A stretch of 64,000 nt of DNA from JBMYTN01 sp049604415 (GCA_049604415.1 JBMYTN010000022.1:1-64000), one strand, 5' to 3'; positions 1 through 9,009 are shown, counted from the stretch's first letter. The notes: generated from the letters alone by a model not told the origin. Made by a program: numbers and translations.

Positions 1-76
1 CGCTCCCGCAAGGTTCATCATCCTCGATGTCTGTGGCGGCTTGTGACCTCAGACCCGGCTAAGAAAGGATTCCCCC

Positions 77-1981
77 ATGTCCAGCTCCTTCTCCCGTGAT
101 TGGGCCCCCAATGTGGGGCAGCCAATCCCAGAGTCCGTGCCAAGCGCTCCCCCGCCGCCATCCGGGTCCTATGAGCCAGCGGAGCCAGCATATCGGCTGC
201 GCAGCCCGGATCCGGAACAGTTTGCATTGTCCATGACCCTGCAAAGAAAGGCCTATGACAATGACAATAAGCTGGCCTTGCCGGAGGGCTGGACCGTCGC
301 CGCGACCTTCGGCAAACCGGATGAAATGGCAGGTTATGGTCAAAGACAGAAAACCACCTCTGGCCTGACGGGCATGGTGTTTGTCAATCAGGACCGCAAT
401 CAAATCGCCATCAGCTTCCAAGGGGCGAACACCACTGGCTTCGATGTTGATGACATTATTTCCGCCATCACCCATCAGGGCCTAGATCAACTCGATGACG
501 CAAAAAATAAAGTTCAAGCAACCCTCAGCGATATCGATTTCAAAAGCATTCTGGCCAATGGCGGTCAGATTTATCTGACCGGCCATTCCAATGGCCATGC
601 CCCCGCCGAAGCCCTGTCCTTCATGATCGGCCAAGATCTTTTGGATGACAAAAGCCTAACGGATGATGAGAAGGCCTCCCTTTTGTCCCGGATCAATATG
701 GTGGGCATTGGCGGTTTGGGCATTCGGGGCGATGTGCTGGCCGAAGGCTTGCGGGGGTTTGACGGCAAGCCGATCAATCTGAACGACCCCCTGTTCAACG
801 CCATGGACTTGAACCACTTCTATACCGAGAAGGATTTTGCCAGTTACTTTTTCAATGGGCATAACCGCCGCATCAGCGGCGATGTCTGGACATTGCCCTC
901 GGACCCCATTTCGCCCTGGCCGGTCGATACCGTAGAAGACCATATGTTCCCTGCCTATAAGGATGCGGATATTGATGGGGCGCAGTTCCATGGCTCCTGG
1001 ACCGCCTATGGCCAGCGTCAACTGGGTCCCAATGGTGAGCTGATCGACCCGCCAGCACCGGCTCCCGGATTCTATGGGCAGGATCCTATGGGGCAGCAGC
1101 CACAGATGCGTCCGGCAATCCCGGGAACCCCAGACGGTCAACCGCTCCAGCTGGTGCCGCAACCGGGCCAACAGGGTCCGGCCGGGCCAATGGGGCCTGT
1201 CGGACCCATGGGGCCAGGGGCCGCCTTGGGGCAGCCCCCAGAACCCGGTTGGCCGCAGGCCGGACTTCAAGCCTCAAATGTGGCCTACCGGCCCCATCCA
1301 ACCATGCAGCAGGCGTCCTATCGACCCGCTCTGCCCAGCGGGTATGGTGGGGGCGGGTATGGTGGGGGCGGGTATGATGGCTATGGTGGGTTCGGCGGTT
1401 CCCCCCACGACCGGCGCGCCGCACCGCCCCCTGCTGCCGGACCGCTCCCGGCTCCCGGACAGATGGGCCCGGGCGGGCCCTATGGGCATCGGGTGCCAAA
1501 CCCGGCCCGGGCGCACCAACCGACCGCGTCGCACAACCCCTTTGCGCCACAACCCACCCCGCAAAGCATGCCGATGGGCCCGGACCCGCTTTGGGACCCC
1601 GATCCCCTGGGTCGCCCCTCCTGGAACAGCGTTAGCCTGTCTTGGGTGCCGGATGATTTTGCCTATAAAAACCTATCGCCATACGGGCAGGAGCTGATTT
1701 TGCACTCCAGGCTGCAAAGGCTGCTCAATCAAGGCCAGCCGAAACAACCTAAGTCGTTCCTCGCCAGGATGATGGAAGGATTGAACCAACCAAACGAGCC
1801 GCGCCAAGACCAAACCACGCTATCAAGCCATGTGAGTGGATTGCCTGATCCCAGTCTATTGCGCCCCATGGACAGCTTGCCTTCCCCCGGATGGGATATG
1901 GAGACATTAAACCTGTTCTTGACTCCGCCAACGACCATGGAATTGGGAGCCCCGCCAAAACTCTCTTTTGTTGCTCGATAA
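77..1981 (+). CDS. Lipase-like alpha/beta hydrolase with a collagen-like, Pro/Gly-rich C-terminal half
   Basis: The first half (about residues 45-330) resembles a class 3 lipase or alpha/beta hydrolase. A serine-nucleophile motif GHSNG lies at residues 169-173 after a predicted strand (QIYLTGHS), and an earlier strand ISFQGANTTGFDVDDI resembles the 'F-R-G-T' region of class 3 lipases. From about residue 330 the protein changes to Pro/Gly-rich low complexity. This part includes collagen-like G-x-y triplets (GPAGPMGPVGPMGPG, near residue 367) and a Tyr/Gly block (YGGGGYGGGGYDGYGGFGG, near 422-440). It ends in about 110 residues of more normal composition. I see no signal peptide and no membrane helix. 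The ATG follows an AAAGGA ribosome binding site at the correct spacing. Substrate and location are unknown; hydrolase activity is inferred from the nucleophile motif only. The Asp and His of a catalytic triad were not assigned. Confidence 0.7.
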   Translation: MSSSFSRDWAPNVGQPIPESVPSAPPPPSGSYEPAEPAYRLRSPDPEQFALSMTLQRKAYDNDNKLALPEGWTVAATFGKPDEMAGYGQRQKTTSGLTGMVFVNQDRNQIAISFQGANTTGFDVDDIISAITHQGLDQLDDAKNKVQATLSDIDFKSILANGGQIYLTGHSNGHAPAEALSFMIGQDLLDDKSLTDDEKASLLSRINMVGIGGLGIRGDVLAEGLRGFDGKPINLNDPLFNAMDLNHFYTEKDFASYFFNGHNRRISGDVWTLPSDPISPWPVDTVEDHMFPAYKDADIDGAQFHGSWTAYGQRQLGPNGELIDPPAPAPGFYGQDPMGQQPQMRPAIPGTPDGQPLQLVPQPGQQGPAGPMGPVGPMGPGAALGQPPEPGWPQAGLQASNVAYRPHPTMQQASYRPALPSGYGGGGYGGGGYDGYGGFGGSPHDRRAAPPPAAGPLPAPGQMGPGGPYGHRVPNPARAHQPTASHNPFAPQPTPQSMPMGPDPLWDPDPLGRPSWNSVSLSWVPDDFAYKNLSPYGQELILHSRLQRLLNQGQPKQPKSFLARMMEGLNQPNEPRQDQTTLSSHVSGLPDPSLLRPMDSLPSPGWDMETLNLFLTPPTTMELGAPPKLSFVAR

Positions 1982-2090
1982 ACTCTGAGCCAATAACCAT
2001 AGAGTCGGTATTTGAGGCACCAGACGAGCGGAACCAGGCTGTAGCCATCGAACCTGTCCCCAATAAAATTGAGGATGGTTTCGGCCACGC

Positions 2091-2951
2091 CTATTTTCTT
2101 TGCTGCGCCACGCGGGCCCTGAGGATCTCGGCGAAGGCATCCACCTCCGGCCGACGGCTGGCCGCTGGACGATAGGCCGCCACCACCGCCTCCCCCAGAC
2201 GCGGCAGGCCCAGATCTGGATCCACCGCACAGAGATCCGGGGTTGCGGCGATGCCGGGCATCACCGTGACCGCCAATCCGGCGAGCAAAAACGCCCGCAC
2301 CCCGACCGGGTCCGGGCTGGTATGGGCAATAACCCCGCGCCGCCCAACCCGGTCGAGCCCATCAAAGGCGTAACGGCGCAGATCCCGGCCATCGCTGAGG
2401 AACACCAAGGGCACATCGGCCTGCGGGGCGATGCGGAAGCGCGGCCCCGACACCCAGGCCAAATCAACCTGCTCCGTAAACAGCCGTCCGACCCGACGGC
2501 CCCGGTCCATGGCGAAGGCCAGATCCAGCGCCCCGGTTTCAAAGCGGCGCAGGACCTCCCCGGTGCGACCGCAGGAGACATGGATTTTCACCTCTGGCCA
2601 GTCCTGGGCGAAAGCGGCCAAGACATCGGGCAGAACCGACATGGCAAAGGTCAGGGTGGTGCCAAAGCGGATCGGCAGGCCCGAGCGGGTGTCGCGCAGG
2701 GCGGCGAAGGCCTCGTCGGTCAGGCCGAGGATCCGCCGGGCATAGACCAGGAAGGCCTCGCCCTCGGCGGTCAAGCGCACCCCCCGGCCCCGACCGCGAT
2801 CCACAAGACGCCGCCCGACGGCATCTTCCAAGCGCTGGATATGCAGGCTGACCGCCGATTGCACCGTCGCCAGCCGTTTGGCGGCCTCGGAGAAATTTAA
2901 GGTCTCAGCGACGGCGACAAAGCTTTCCAACAGGGACTGGTCCAGAGACAT
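2091..2951 (-). CDS. LysR-family transcriptional regulator
   Basis: A 286-residue protein with the standard LysR layout. The N-terminal winged helix-turn-helix is SLLESFVAVAETLNFSEAAKRLATVQSAVSLHIQRLEDAVGRRLVDR (broken here as a description of residues 6-52: helix, 'SEAAKRL' turn, 'SAVSLHI' recognition helix). An effector-binding domain follows, opening with IRFGTTLTFAMSVLPDVL. The reading frame runs further upstream, but I place the start at the ATG giving MSLDQSLL because LysR proteins begin just before this helix and the upstream residues look non-coding. It is divergent from a TauE/SafE exporter across about 113 bp holding a small palindrome, the usual LysR-target arrangement. The inducer is unknown; control of the exporter is an inference from position. 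Confidence 0.9.
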   Translation of the reverse strand: MSLDQSLLESFVAVAETLNFSEAAKRLATVQSAVSLHIQRLEDAVGRRLVDRGRGRGVRLTAEGEAFLVYARRILGLTDEAFAALRDTRSGLPIRFGTTLTFAMSVLPDVLAAFAQDWPEVKIHVSCGRTGEVLRRFETGALDLAFAMDRGRRVGRLFTEQVDLAWVSGPRFRIAPQADVPLVFLSDGRDLRRYAFDGLDRVGRRGVIAHTSPDPVGVRAFLLAGLAVTVMPGIAATPDLCAVDPDLGLPRLGEAVVAAYRPAASRRPEVDAFAEILRARVAQQRK

Positions 2952-2983
2952 GGGCAGGGCCTTAAATCCGCATTCGTGATTTT

Positions 2984-2999
2984 TATGATCATATAAAAT
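2984..2999. promoter_or_regulatory. Candidate LysR operator and promoter between the divergent LysR and TauE genes
   Basis: The divergent intergenic region holds the 10-bp perfect palindrome TATGATCATA at 2984-2993 in a short AT-rich patch, followed directly by a TATAAAA stretch (2992-2998) that could be a -10 element for the rightward gene. LysR regulators usually bind a T-N11-A palindrome in such regions. The match is short, so the role is inferred from location. Confidence 0.4.
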
Positions 3000-3064
3000 C
3001 GTTTCCTCTATTTCAGCCGAACTTTTATTCCGGTGTGGCGAGAGGCCAAAAGAGAGGTCGCACC

Positions 3065-3889
3065 ATGAGCCTGATGAGCCTGCCACCGGAGTTTTATGTC
3101 ACCGCGATCCTGTCGATCATTTTGACCGGGATCTCCAAAAGCGGCTTTGCCGGTGGCTTGGGCGTGGTTGCCGTGCCGTTGATGGCGCTGTCGGTGACCC
3201 CGCAAATGGCCGCAGCGATCAATCTGCCGATCCTGGTGGTGATGGATATCCTGATCATCTGGCGCTACCGCAAAAGCTGGTCCATGGCGGTGATCCTGCC
3301 GATGATGCCCGGTGCGCTGCTGGGGCTGGCCATCGGGGCGGCGACCTTTGAATGGGCCGAGCCCGATGCGATCCGCATTGCCGTCGGAGTGATGGCGGTG
3401 GCCATGGCGGCGCGCTGGCTGTTGGCCCGGCGTCACGCTGCCCAGAGCCCGGCCGAAGCGGAGACCCAGCCCCCGCTCACACCCGCGCCAAAACAAACCG
3501 GACGCGGCAGCCTGTTCGCGTTGGGGGCCCTATCGGCCTATGCCAGCTATATCGCCCATGCGGGTGGACCACCGGTCAAAGGCTATTTCCTGCGCCAGCG
3601 CCTGGAGAAATCCGCCTTTGTCGGCACCAATGGCATGTTCTTTTTCTTCTTAAACGGCCTGAAGCTGGTCTCTTACACCGCCCTGGGCCAAATCACCCTG
3701 GAGACCGCCAAGGTCAGCGCCCTGCTCTCGCCCGCCTTGATCATTGGCGTGCTGATCGGTTTCGCCCTGCACAGCCGGATCCCGCAACAGGCCTTTTCAG
3801 CCATTGTTTACAGCCTGCTGGGCGTGGTCGGGTTGAAGCTGCTGTGGGATGGGGTGATCGGCACCGCCTTTGCCGCCTTATTCCTATAG
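3065..3889 (+). CDS. TauE/SafE-family sulfite (anion) exporter
   Basis: A 274-residue polytopic membrane protein. The TauE/SafE signature is visible near the N-terminus (ILTGISKSGFAGGLGVVAVPLMAL, residues about 15-40) and again in the second half (AYASYIAHAGGPPVKGYFL), giving the two-fold repeated four-helix layout of the family. Members export sulfite, sulfoacetate or other small organic anions across the inner membrane; the substrate here cannot be read from sequence. I prefer the ATG at 3065, preceded by AGAGAGG, over an in-frame start 30 nt upstream. It is divergent from the LysR gene, its likely regulator, and converges on the DUF547 gene with only 17 nt between stops. Confidence 0.9.
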   Translation: MSLMSLPPEFYVTAILSIILTGISKSGFAGGLGVVAVPLMALSVTPQMAAAINLPILVVMDILIIWRYRKSWSMAVILPMMPGALLGLAIGAATFEWAEPDAIRIAVGVMAVAMAARWLLARRHAAQSPAEAETQPPLTPAPKQTGRGSLFALGALSAYASYIAHAGGPPVKGYFLRQRLEKSAFVGTNGMFFFFLNGLKLVSYTALGQITLETAKVSALLSPALIIGVLIGFALHSRIPQQAFSAIVYSLLGVVGLKLLWDGVIGTAFAALFL

Positions 3890-3906
3890 GGCGGGCACCA
3901 TTGGGA

Positions 3907-4800
3907 TTAGGGCGCGTTCAAATCCCAGTCATAGGCATGACCGGCCAGATCACTGACCCCTTGCAGCTGTTGCAACAGGGCCGGTGCGGCATATTGGCGC
4001 AGATGGTTCAGAACCCCGGCCTCGCTGTCACCGAAATCCTCCCGGAACCAGCGGTAAATGGTCGACACCACCGGACCGCCATTGGTCATGGTCACGCCCC
4101 GAGGATGGTTGACATAGGCAATGGCGGCCTCGGTCAATTGCTGATCCACCGTGGCGCCGCTGAGGGGCTCGGGCAGCAGATTGGGGCAGCCGATGGAGGC
4201 ACAATTGACGCCATAATGGATCCGAGGATCGCGCCAAAGCGGGCGCAAGATCCGGTGTTCCATGTCATCCAGGCTGAGTTCAATGCCATTGACCGTGACC
4301 AGCTTCGCCCCCCAAGGGCCATTGGCGAACAGGCCGGGCGAGATATCAATGTCGCGAATGCTGTCCACCGGGCCGTCCTGACGCCAGGCATCCAGCACCA
4401 CCCGAACGGTCAAGGCATTGTAAAAATTGAACCAATAGGCCATTTGCTCAGGCCGGTCCAAGCTGTCCGGATTGACCGCTTCCAAGGCGCGGACATAGCC
4501 GACCAGGGCCGAATAGTCCTCGCCACTGACCTGACCATAAGGCAGGCGCGCCACCCCATCGGCCCCCAGCACAAGGTATTTGCTGATGAACGCCGCCCAG
4601 GCGGAATTGTCCACAGTCAGGGTCGAGCCCGGGGTGTGGGCCCGCCAGCGCTCCCAAGCCTCCGCCTTCGGGGCAGCCCAGGCCATGCCGGGCAGCAGCG
4701 CCGCCCACAGGCTTACCAGTGCCAGCACCAAAGTGACCAGGGCCAGGCGGTTTAGGGGAAGGCGCTCCTGAGCAGAGCGGGCGATCGCGGACGGTCTCAT
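3907..4800 (-). CDS. DUF547 domain-containing exported protein
   Basis: A 297-residue protein with an N-terminal hydrophobic signal or anchor (LALVTLVLALVSLWAALLPGMAWA, about residues 19-42) and then the DUF547 domain. Recognisable family blocks are AYWFNFYNALTVRVVLD, the IRDI block, the conserved DDMEHRILRP segment, and RIHYGVNCASIGCPNL with its two cysteines. The last segment TIYRWFREDFG is also typical. The family's biochemical function is not established; the conserved Cys, His and Asn residues suggest a catalytic or metal site in the periplasm. Its ATG overlaps the histidine kinase stop codon by 4 nt, so it is the last gene of a four-gene translationally coupled operon with a TVP38 protein and a MerA-like flavoprotein. 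Confidence 0.88.
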   Translation of the reverse strand: MRPSAIARSAQERLPLNRLALVTLVLALVSLWAALLPGMAWAAPKAEAWERWRAHTPGSTLTVDNSAWAAFISKYLVLGADGVARLPYGQVSGEDYSALVGYVRALEAVNPDSLDRPEQMAYWFNFYNALTVRVVLDAWRQDGPVDSIRDIDISPGLFANGPWGAKLVTVNGIELSLDDMEHRILRPLWRDPRIHYGVNCASIGCPNLLPEPLSGATVDQQLTEAAIAYVNHPRGVTMTNGGPVVSTIYRWFREDFGDSEAGVLNHLRQYAAPALLQQLQGVSDLAGHAYDWDLNAP

Positions 4801-6335
4801 ATGCTGTAATCCAGTTCTTGGTCTTTCGGCTCCTCGGTCCCGGATTTACGTTTGGTCTCGGGCTCCGGTTCTTCCAAGGGCTCACTTCCGGCGGGCGGGA
4901 CCGGCAAACGCAGGCGGAACACCGCCCCGCCAGCGCCACTGCTCAACAGGCTGAGATCGCCGCCTTGGGAGCGGGCCAGCTCCAGAGAGATCGCCAGACC
5001 CAAGCCGGTGCCGCCGGCCTTGGCGGAGCCGGAGAAGGGCTGAAACAGGTTTTCCAGGGCTTTTTTCGGCAGGCCCGGACCGTCATCGGCGATATCCAGA
5101 TAGATCGCCTCGACGCCGTCTTCTTGGGTGCCGCGATGCCGGGCGACCCGGACCAGGCTGGCTTTGGCCTGCCCCGCATTCAGGAACAGATTGCTGAATA
5201 TCCGGGTCAAATGGTCTGGGTCGGCCCAGACAATCAGGCCGTCAAGCTCCTGCAGGCTCAGCTTGGGCCGGTCGGCTTCCGGATTGGTGGTGTAGGCCGC
5301 CGCCATGGCCAGAGCCACGGTGTCGGTGACCCGGGTCCGCTTCAGGGCCGCTTCCGGCGGGCCTTCCTTGGCATAATTCAGGGTGTTGCCGCACAGATTG
5401 ACCGCCCGCTCCAGGGCCCCGGCGATGCCTTTGGTGACGATGCGGACTTCCGGATCCGCCGACATCATTTCCAGCCGGTCGCTTTCCAACAGCGCGGTGG
5501 TCAGAACCCCTTTCAGGTCATGGGCGATTTTGGACACCGCCGTGCCGACTCCGGCCAGACGGGCCTGCTGGCCCAAAGCCCGGCGCAGGGTGTCTTGCAA
5601 TTCCCGCAAGGCCCGCTCCGCCAAGCCGATCTCATCGCTGCGCCGGGACGGGATCACCACCCGGTTCGGGTCCTGGGGCGCATCGCGGAACTCGGTCATA
5701 TTGAAGGCCAAGCGCCGCATTGGCCGGACAATCATCCAATGCAGCACCAGGAACATGGACACCCCGGTCAGGCCGGAGATCATCAAGGACAGGATCAGGA
5801 TCCGCCAGGAATAATCCACCATCTCGGCACGCAGAGCGGCTTCGGAGATGAAAGCCCGGATCACCACATCGGAATCCTTGGGCGACCAGCCAATGATTGA
5901 GAGCACCCGGTCATCATCCCGGGGCAGGACCTCCAAGGCATGCATGATCAGGGTCAGGGCATCCGCCGAGCGCAGATCGAAGGACGCATCTTCGCGCCGG
6001 ATCATATATTCGCCCAGGGTCAGGGTTTCTTGATAGGGCGCGCGGGCCGTCATGCCAAAGGCCCCGGCATGGCGCAGCAGCTCCATCTGCAACTCGGTAT
6101 CGACCATGCCCTCTTGGGTGGCCTGCAAGGTCAGCAGGGCCAAATGGCATTGGGCCAGACGCTCATTGAGATATTCCAGCCGGAACCGGGCGATGGAGGG
6201 CAGATAGATCAACACCTCCGCCACCATGACAAACAGCACGCAGAGCACCAGCAGCCGGGAGGATAAGGAGCGATGCACCCCGGTGACCGGGGGTTTTTGC
6301 GCGGGCTCAGCCGGGGCGGCGGACATGCGGCTCAC
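4797..6335 (-). CDS. Membrane sensor histidine kinase with HAMP domain
   Basis: A 512-residue kinase. It has a first membrane helix near residues 29-50 (LVLCVLFVMVAEVLIYL) and a periplasmic sensor segment of about 130 residues with no clear domain. A second helix lies near 178-202 and is followed by a HAMP linker (RPMRRLAFNMTEFRD). The phospho-acceptor region is AVSKIAHDLKGVL, with the His near residue 275. The ATPase boxes are complete: N-box NLFLNAGQAK, G1 DIADDGPGLP and G2 GGTGLGLAISLELA. The tail is rich in Pro and Glu. It lies in the middle of a four-gene operon with 4-nt overlaps on both sides, and no response regulator is encoded nearby, so its partner must be elsewhere. The H-box (HDLKG) is slightly unusual but within known variation. 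Confidence 0.93.
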   Translation of the reverse strand: MSRMSAAPAEPAQKPPVTGVHRSLSSRLLVLCVLFVMVAEVLIYLPSIARFRLEYLNERLAQCHLALLTLQATQEGMVDTELQMELLRHAGAFGMTARAPYQETLTLGEYMIRREDASFDLRSADALTLIMHALEVLPRDDDRVLSIIGWSPKDSDVVIRAFISEAALRAEMVDYSWRILILSLMISGLTGVSMFLVLHWMIVRPMRRLAFNMTEFRDAPQDPNRVVIPSRRSDEIGLAERALRELQDTLRRALGQQARLAGVGTAVSKIAHDLKGVLTTALLESDRLEMMSADPEVRIVTKGIAGALERAVNLCGNTLNYAKEGPPEAALKRTRVTDTVALAMAAAYTTNPEADRPKLSLQELDGLIVWADPDHLTRIFSNLFLNAGQAKASLVRVARHRGTQEDGVEAIYLDIADDGPGLPKKALENLFQPFSGSAKAGGTGLGLAISLELARSQGGDLSLLSSGAGGAVFRLRLPVPPAGSEPLEEPEPETKRKSGTEEPKDQELDYSI

Positions 6336-7777
6336 CCAAACCTGGCCAGGAAGCGCACCATGCGGCGGGTTTTCTCAGAAAACAGCTTCGGCACATACCA
6401 GCTGCCGGCGGCCCGTTTGCTCAGCTCGGAGAAGGTCGGATAGGGCGCAACCACCGTGGCCATGGCCGAGATCTTCAGGCCCTGCTGCAGGGCCAGGACC
6501 CAAGGCAGGATCAACTCGCCCGCCCCTTTACAGGCCAAACCGGCGCCTAAGATCTTACCCTTGGGCGTGACAATGACCTTAATCAGGCCGTCCTCGGCGG
6601 CCTCGGCCTTGGCGCGGTCATTTTCCGCCGCCGCGAAGCGCAGGATCTGATAAGTCAGCCCGGCGGCCTCGGCCTCCGCTTCGGTCAGGCCGACCTGGGC
6701 GACCTCCGGGTCCGTATAGGTCACCCGAGGGATGGCGCTGTGATCGGCCTTGGCCGGGATCCGGAACAGGGCGTTTTTGATCACCACCCCGGCGTGATAA
6801 CCGGCCACATGGGTGAATTGCAGGCCGCCCGCCACATCGCCAATGGCAAACACCTTTTTATTGCTGGTGCGCAGGCGGGCATCGACCTCGATGCCTTGGG
6901 GGGAGAAGGTCACCCCGGCCTTTTCCAGATCCAGGCCATAGACGCTGGGCGCGCGCCCGGCGGCGACCAGCAAATGGGTGCCCTCGATCCGGGTGCCATC
7001 GGCATAGACAAAGGCGGGCTGGTGCACGCCATCGCCGCGATCCTGCCAGTCTACCTTCTCCAGACCCTCCGCGTCCCGGACCTCAATGCCATCGCGGGCC
7101 ATGCTGGCCACCGCCACGGCGGCCAGTTCCGGATCTTCCCGGTTCAGCACCCGGTCCTTATCGATCACCGTGACCGGCACCCCAAGCCGCCGAAAGGCCT
7201 GGGCCATTTCCGAGCCGATGGGACCGCCGCCCAGCACCAGCAAATGGCCGGGCTTTTCGTTTAAGGCAAACAGGGTCTCATTGGTCAGGATCGGGCCATC
7301 CTGCAGCCCCGGAATCCCCGGCACCTTGGGCGAGGACCCGGTGGCGATCACCACCCGGCGGGCCTGCACGGCCTGCTCGCCGCCATTGTTTAAGGAGACC
7401 TGGACGCTTTGCGGACCGGTGAATTTGGCCACGCCCTGCAAAACGGTGACACCAAAGCCCTCATAGCGCTCCACACTGTCCATGGGCGAGATCGCCTCGA
7501 CCACGCCCCGGACATGGGCCATCACCGCAGTGAAATCGATTTCCGGCTCCCGGGAGACCACGCCCAACGGCCCGCTGGAGCGGTGCACCCAGGCCGCATG
7601 GGCCGAGGCCAACAAAGATTTGGACGGCACGCAGCCGGTGTTCAGGCAATCGCCGCCCATCAGGCCCTTTTCGACCAAAACCACCGAGGCCCCCATTTGC
7701 GAGGCCCCGGCGGCAACCGACAGCCCCGCCGAGCCCGCACCGATCACACAAAGATCCACCTGCAACGGATCACTCAT
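6332..7777 (-). CDS. FAD-dependent pyridine nucleotide-disulfide oxidoreductase, mercuric-reductase/lipoamide-dehydrogenase-like
   Basis: A 481-residue class I flavoprotein disulfide reductase. It has the N-terminal FAD dinucleotide fold (CVIGAGSAGLSVA), the redox-active pair in GGDCLNTGCVPSKSLL (Cys44 and Cys49), the NAD(P) fold LLVLGGGPIGSEMAQAF and the second FAD motif VFAIGDVAG. At the C-terminus, dihydrolipoamide dehydrogenase has His-Pro-Thr with a Glu four residues on; here it reads Tyr-Pro-Thr-Phe-Ser-Glu, with Tyr446 replacing the catalytic His. That, and the absence of a C-terminal Cys-Cys pair, argues against a true lipoamide dehydrogenase or a full mercuric reductase. The substrate is unknown. 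The gene is second in a four-gene operon and overlaps both neighbours by 4 nt. Confidence 0.9.
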   Translation of the reverse strand: MSDPLQVDLCVIGAGSAGLSVAAGASQMGASVVLVEKGLMGGDCLNTGCVPSKSLLASAHAAWVHRSSGPLGVVSREPEIDFTAVMAHVRGVVEAISPMDSVERYEGFGVTVLQGVAKFTGPQSVQVSLNNGGEQAVQARRVVIATGSSPKVPGIPGLQDGPILTNETLFALNEKPGHLLVLGGGPIGSEMAQAFRRLGVPVTVIDKDRVLNREDPELAAVAVASMARDGIEVRDAEGLEKVDWQDRGDGVHQPAFVYADGTRIEGTHLLVAAGRAPSVYGLDLEKAGVTFSPQGIEVDARLRTSNKKVFAIGDVAGGLQFTHVAGYHAGVVIKNALFRIPAKADHSAIPRVTYTDPEVAQVGLTEAEAEAAGLTYQILRFAAAENDRAKAEAAEDGLIKVIVTPKGKILGAGLACKGAGELILPWVLALQQGLKISAMATVVAPYPTFSELSKRAAGSWYVPKLFSEKTRRMVRFLARFG

Positions 7778-8646
7778 ACTGCTTCTCCCTGGGACGGATC
7801 TTTCTGGGCCGGGTCAAGGGGGGTGGCTTTGGCGGCGTCTTTGCGGGCCTTGATCTTTTTGTAGAGCACCGGGATCAGGGCCAGCAGCGCCAGACCAAGC
7901 ATCGGCCCCAGCACTTCGGGGTCAAAGATAATGCCCAGATCGGGTTTTTCACCCCGGGCGATCACCGAGGACAAGCCATTGCCCACGGAGCTGAACACCA
8001 AAGTGCCTGGAATGATGCCCAGGAAGGTGCCCGCCATATAGACCCGCAATTTCACCCCCGCCATGGCCGGGGCGAGGTTGATGACCCAGAACGGGAACAG
8101 CGGGATCAGGCGCAGGACCAGGAGATAGCTGAACGCATCTTTGGAAAAGCCATCGATCAGCTTTTTCATTTTACCCGAATCGAGCTTTTTGGCCACCGCA
8201 TCGCCGATCACATAGCGCGCCAGCAGAAACACCGCCGTCGCCCCCATGGTCGCCGCCGAGACCACATAGAAGGTCGCTTCGATGGTGCCAAACAAATAGC
8301 CGCCAATGATGGTCATCCAGACCGCCCCGGGCAGCGAAAAGGTCACCGCGATAAAATACATGAACAGGAACAGCGGCACGGCCAGCCAAACATTTTGATC
8401 AACCCAGCCCTTGATCTGGTCCTGATGGGCCAGGAAGGCCTCAAAGCTTAAATACTGATCGGCCCCGGTGACAAAAAACAGCACTAGGCCGAGGATCAGA
8501 GCGCCAAAAATGCCCAGCTTGGCCCAGGGGAGGGATTTTCCTTTGGCTGCGGGGGGGTCTTGGTCAGCGTGATCCTCCAGGGCGTCCGGGGCGTCCGGGG
8601 ACGCCGCGATCTGTGAGGCACTGGGGTGTTGGGACTCGGCCATCAT
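7774..8646 (-). CDS. TVP38/TMEM64 (VTT, DedA-superfamily) membrane protein
   Basis: A 290-residue inner membrane protein. After an acidic, Pro-rich N-terminal tail (about 40 residues) come about five or six hydrophobic helices. The VTT-domain signature is clear: LRLIPLFPFWVINLAPAMAGV, then FLGIIPGTLVFSSVGNGL, plus the earlier FSLPGAVWMTIIGGYLFG. VTT proteins are linked to lipid scrambling or flipping and to ion-dependent transport; the activity of this clade is not known. It is the first gene of the four-gene minus-strand operon, and its stop overlaps the start of the MerA-like flavoprotein (ATGA). TVP38 genes next to such flavoproteins and DUF547 genes recur in other bacteria as far as I recall, which suggests a shared pathway. 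Confidence 0.92.
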   Translation of the reverse strand: MMAESQHPSASQIAASPDAPDALEDHADQDPPAAKGKSLPWAKLGIFGALILGLVLFFVTGADQYLSFEAFLAHQDQIKGWVDQNVWLAVPLFLFMYFIAVTFSLPGAVWMTIIGGYLFGTIEATFYVVSAATMGATAVFLLARYVIGDAVAKKLDSGKMKKLIDGFSKDAFSYLLVLRLIPLFPFWVINLAPAMAGVKLRVYMAGTFLGIIPGTLVFSSVGNGLSSVIARGEKPDLGIIFDPEVLGPMLGLALLALIPVLYKKIKARKDAAKATPLDPAQKDPSQGEAV

Positions 8647-9009
8647 TGCATCCTATTGCGTCAAAGAAAGGCATGCGGGGTCTTTGAATGCGGTGCATAC
8701 AGAACTCTAGATGGATCTTCCCCCCACCAATGGTCCAATAAAAACCCTGTGAGCGGGCAAGATCATGATCAACCGTTGCGGCTCGACCAGATCCAGGGAC
8801 AAGGGGCGGACCGGTGCAAATCCGGCAGAAAATCACGCCCCAAAGCCCGCTGACCCGTTGACCGGAAAGCCAAGCCCATATATAAGGCCGCCTTTCCGCA
8901 ATTCGACAGGATCGATGCGGGGCGAACCCCATGGGCGTCCTTCGGGACTGTATTCCCTGCGAACCGCCCACCTGCACCGCCCCGAGATGATGATCAGGAG
9001 TTTAGTTCC
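8647..9009. other. Intergenic region between the TVP38 operon and rpmH (divergent)
   Basis: A gap of 363 bp between divergent genes. It holds the rpmH promoter described separately and presumably the leftward promoter of the four-gene operon. I see no DnaA-box cluster, so there is no sign of oriC although rpmH is near the origin in many bacteria. No coding sequence is convincing here. Confidence 0.6.
8858..8886 (+). promoter_or_regulatory. Sigma-70-type promoter for rpmH
   Basis: TTGACC at 8858-8863 and TATAAG at 8881-8886 are separated by 17 bp, a near-consensus housekeeping promoter. The predicted start near 8893 leaves a leader of about 115 nt before the GTG of rpmH. Confidence 0.65.

Noticed and set aside
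3352..4755. Open frame of 467 codons on the plus strand
   Set aside because: It runs across the end of the TauE gene and antisense to DUF547, both of which have clear family motifs.
8647..9009. Possible replication origin near rpmH
   Set aside because: No DnaA boxes or AT-rich unwinding region were found; rpmH position alone is not enough.
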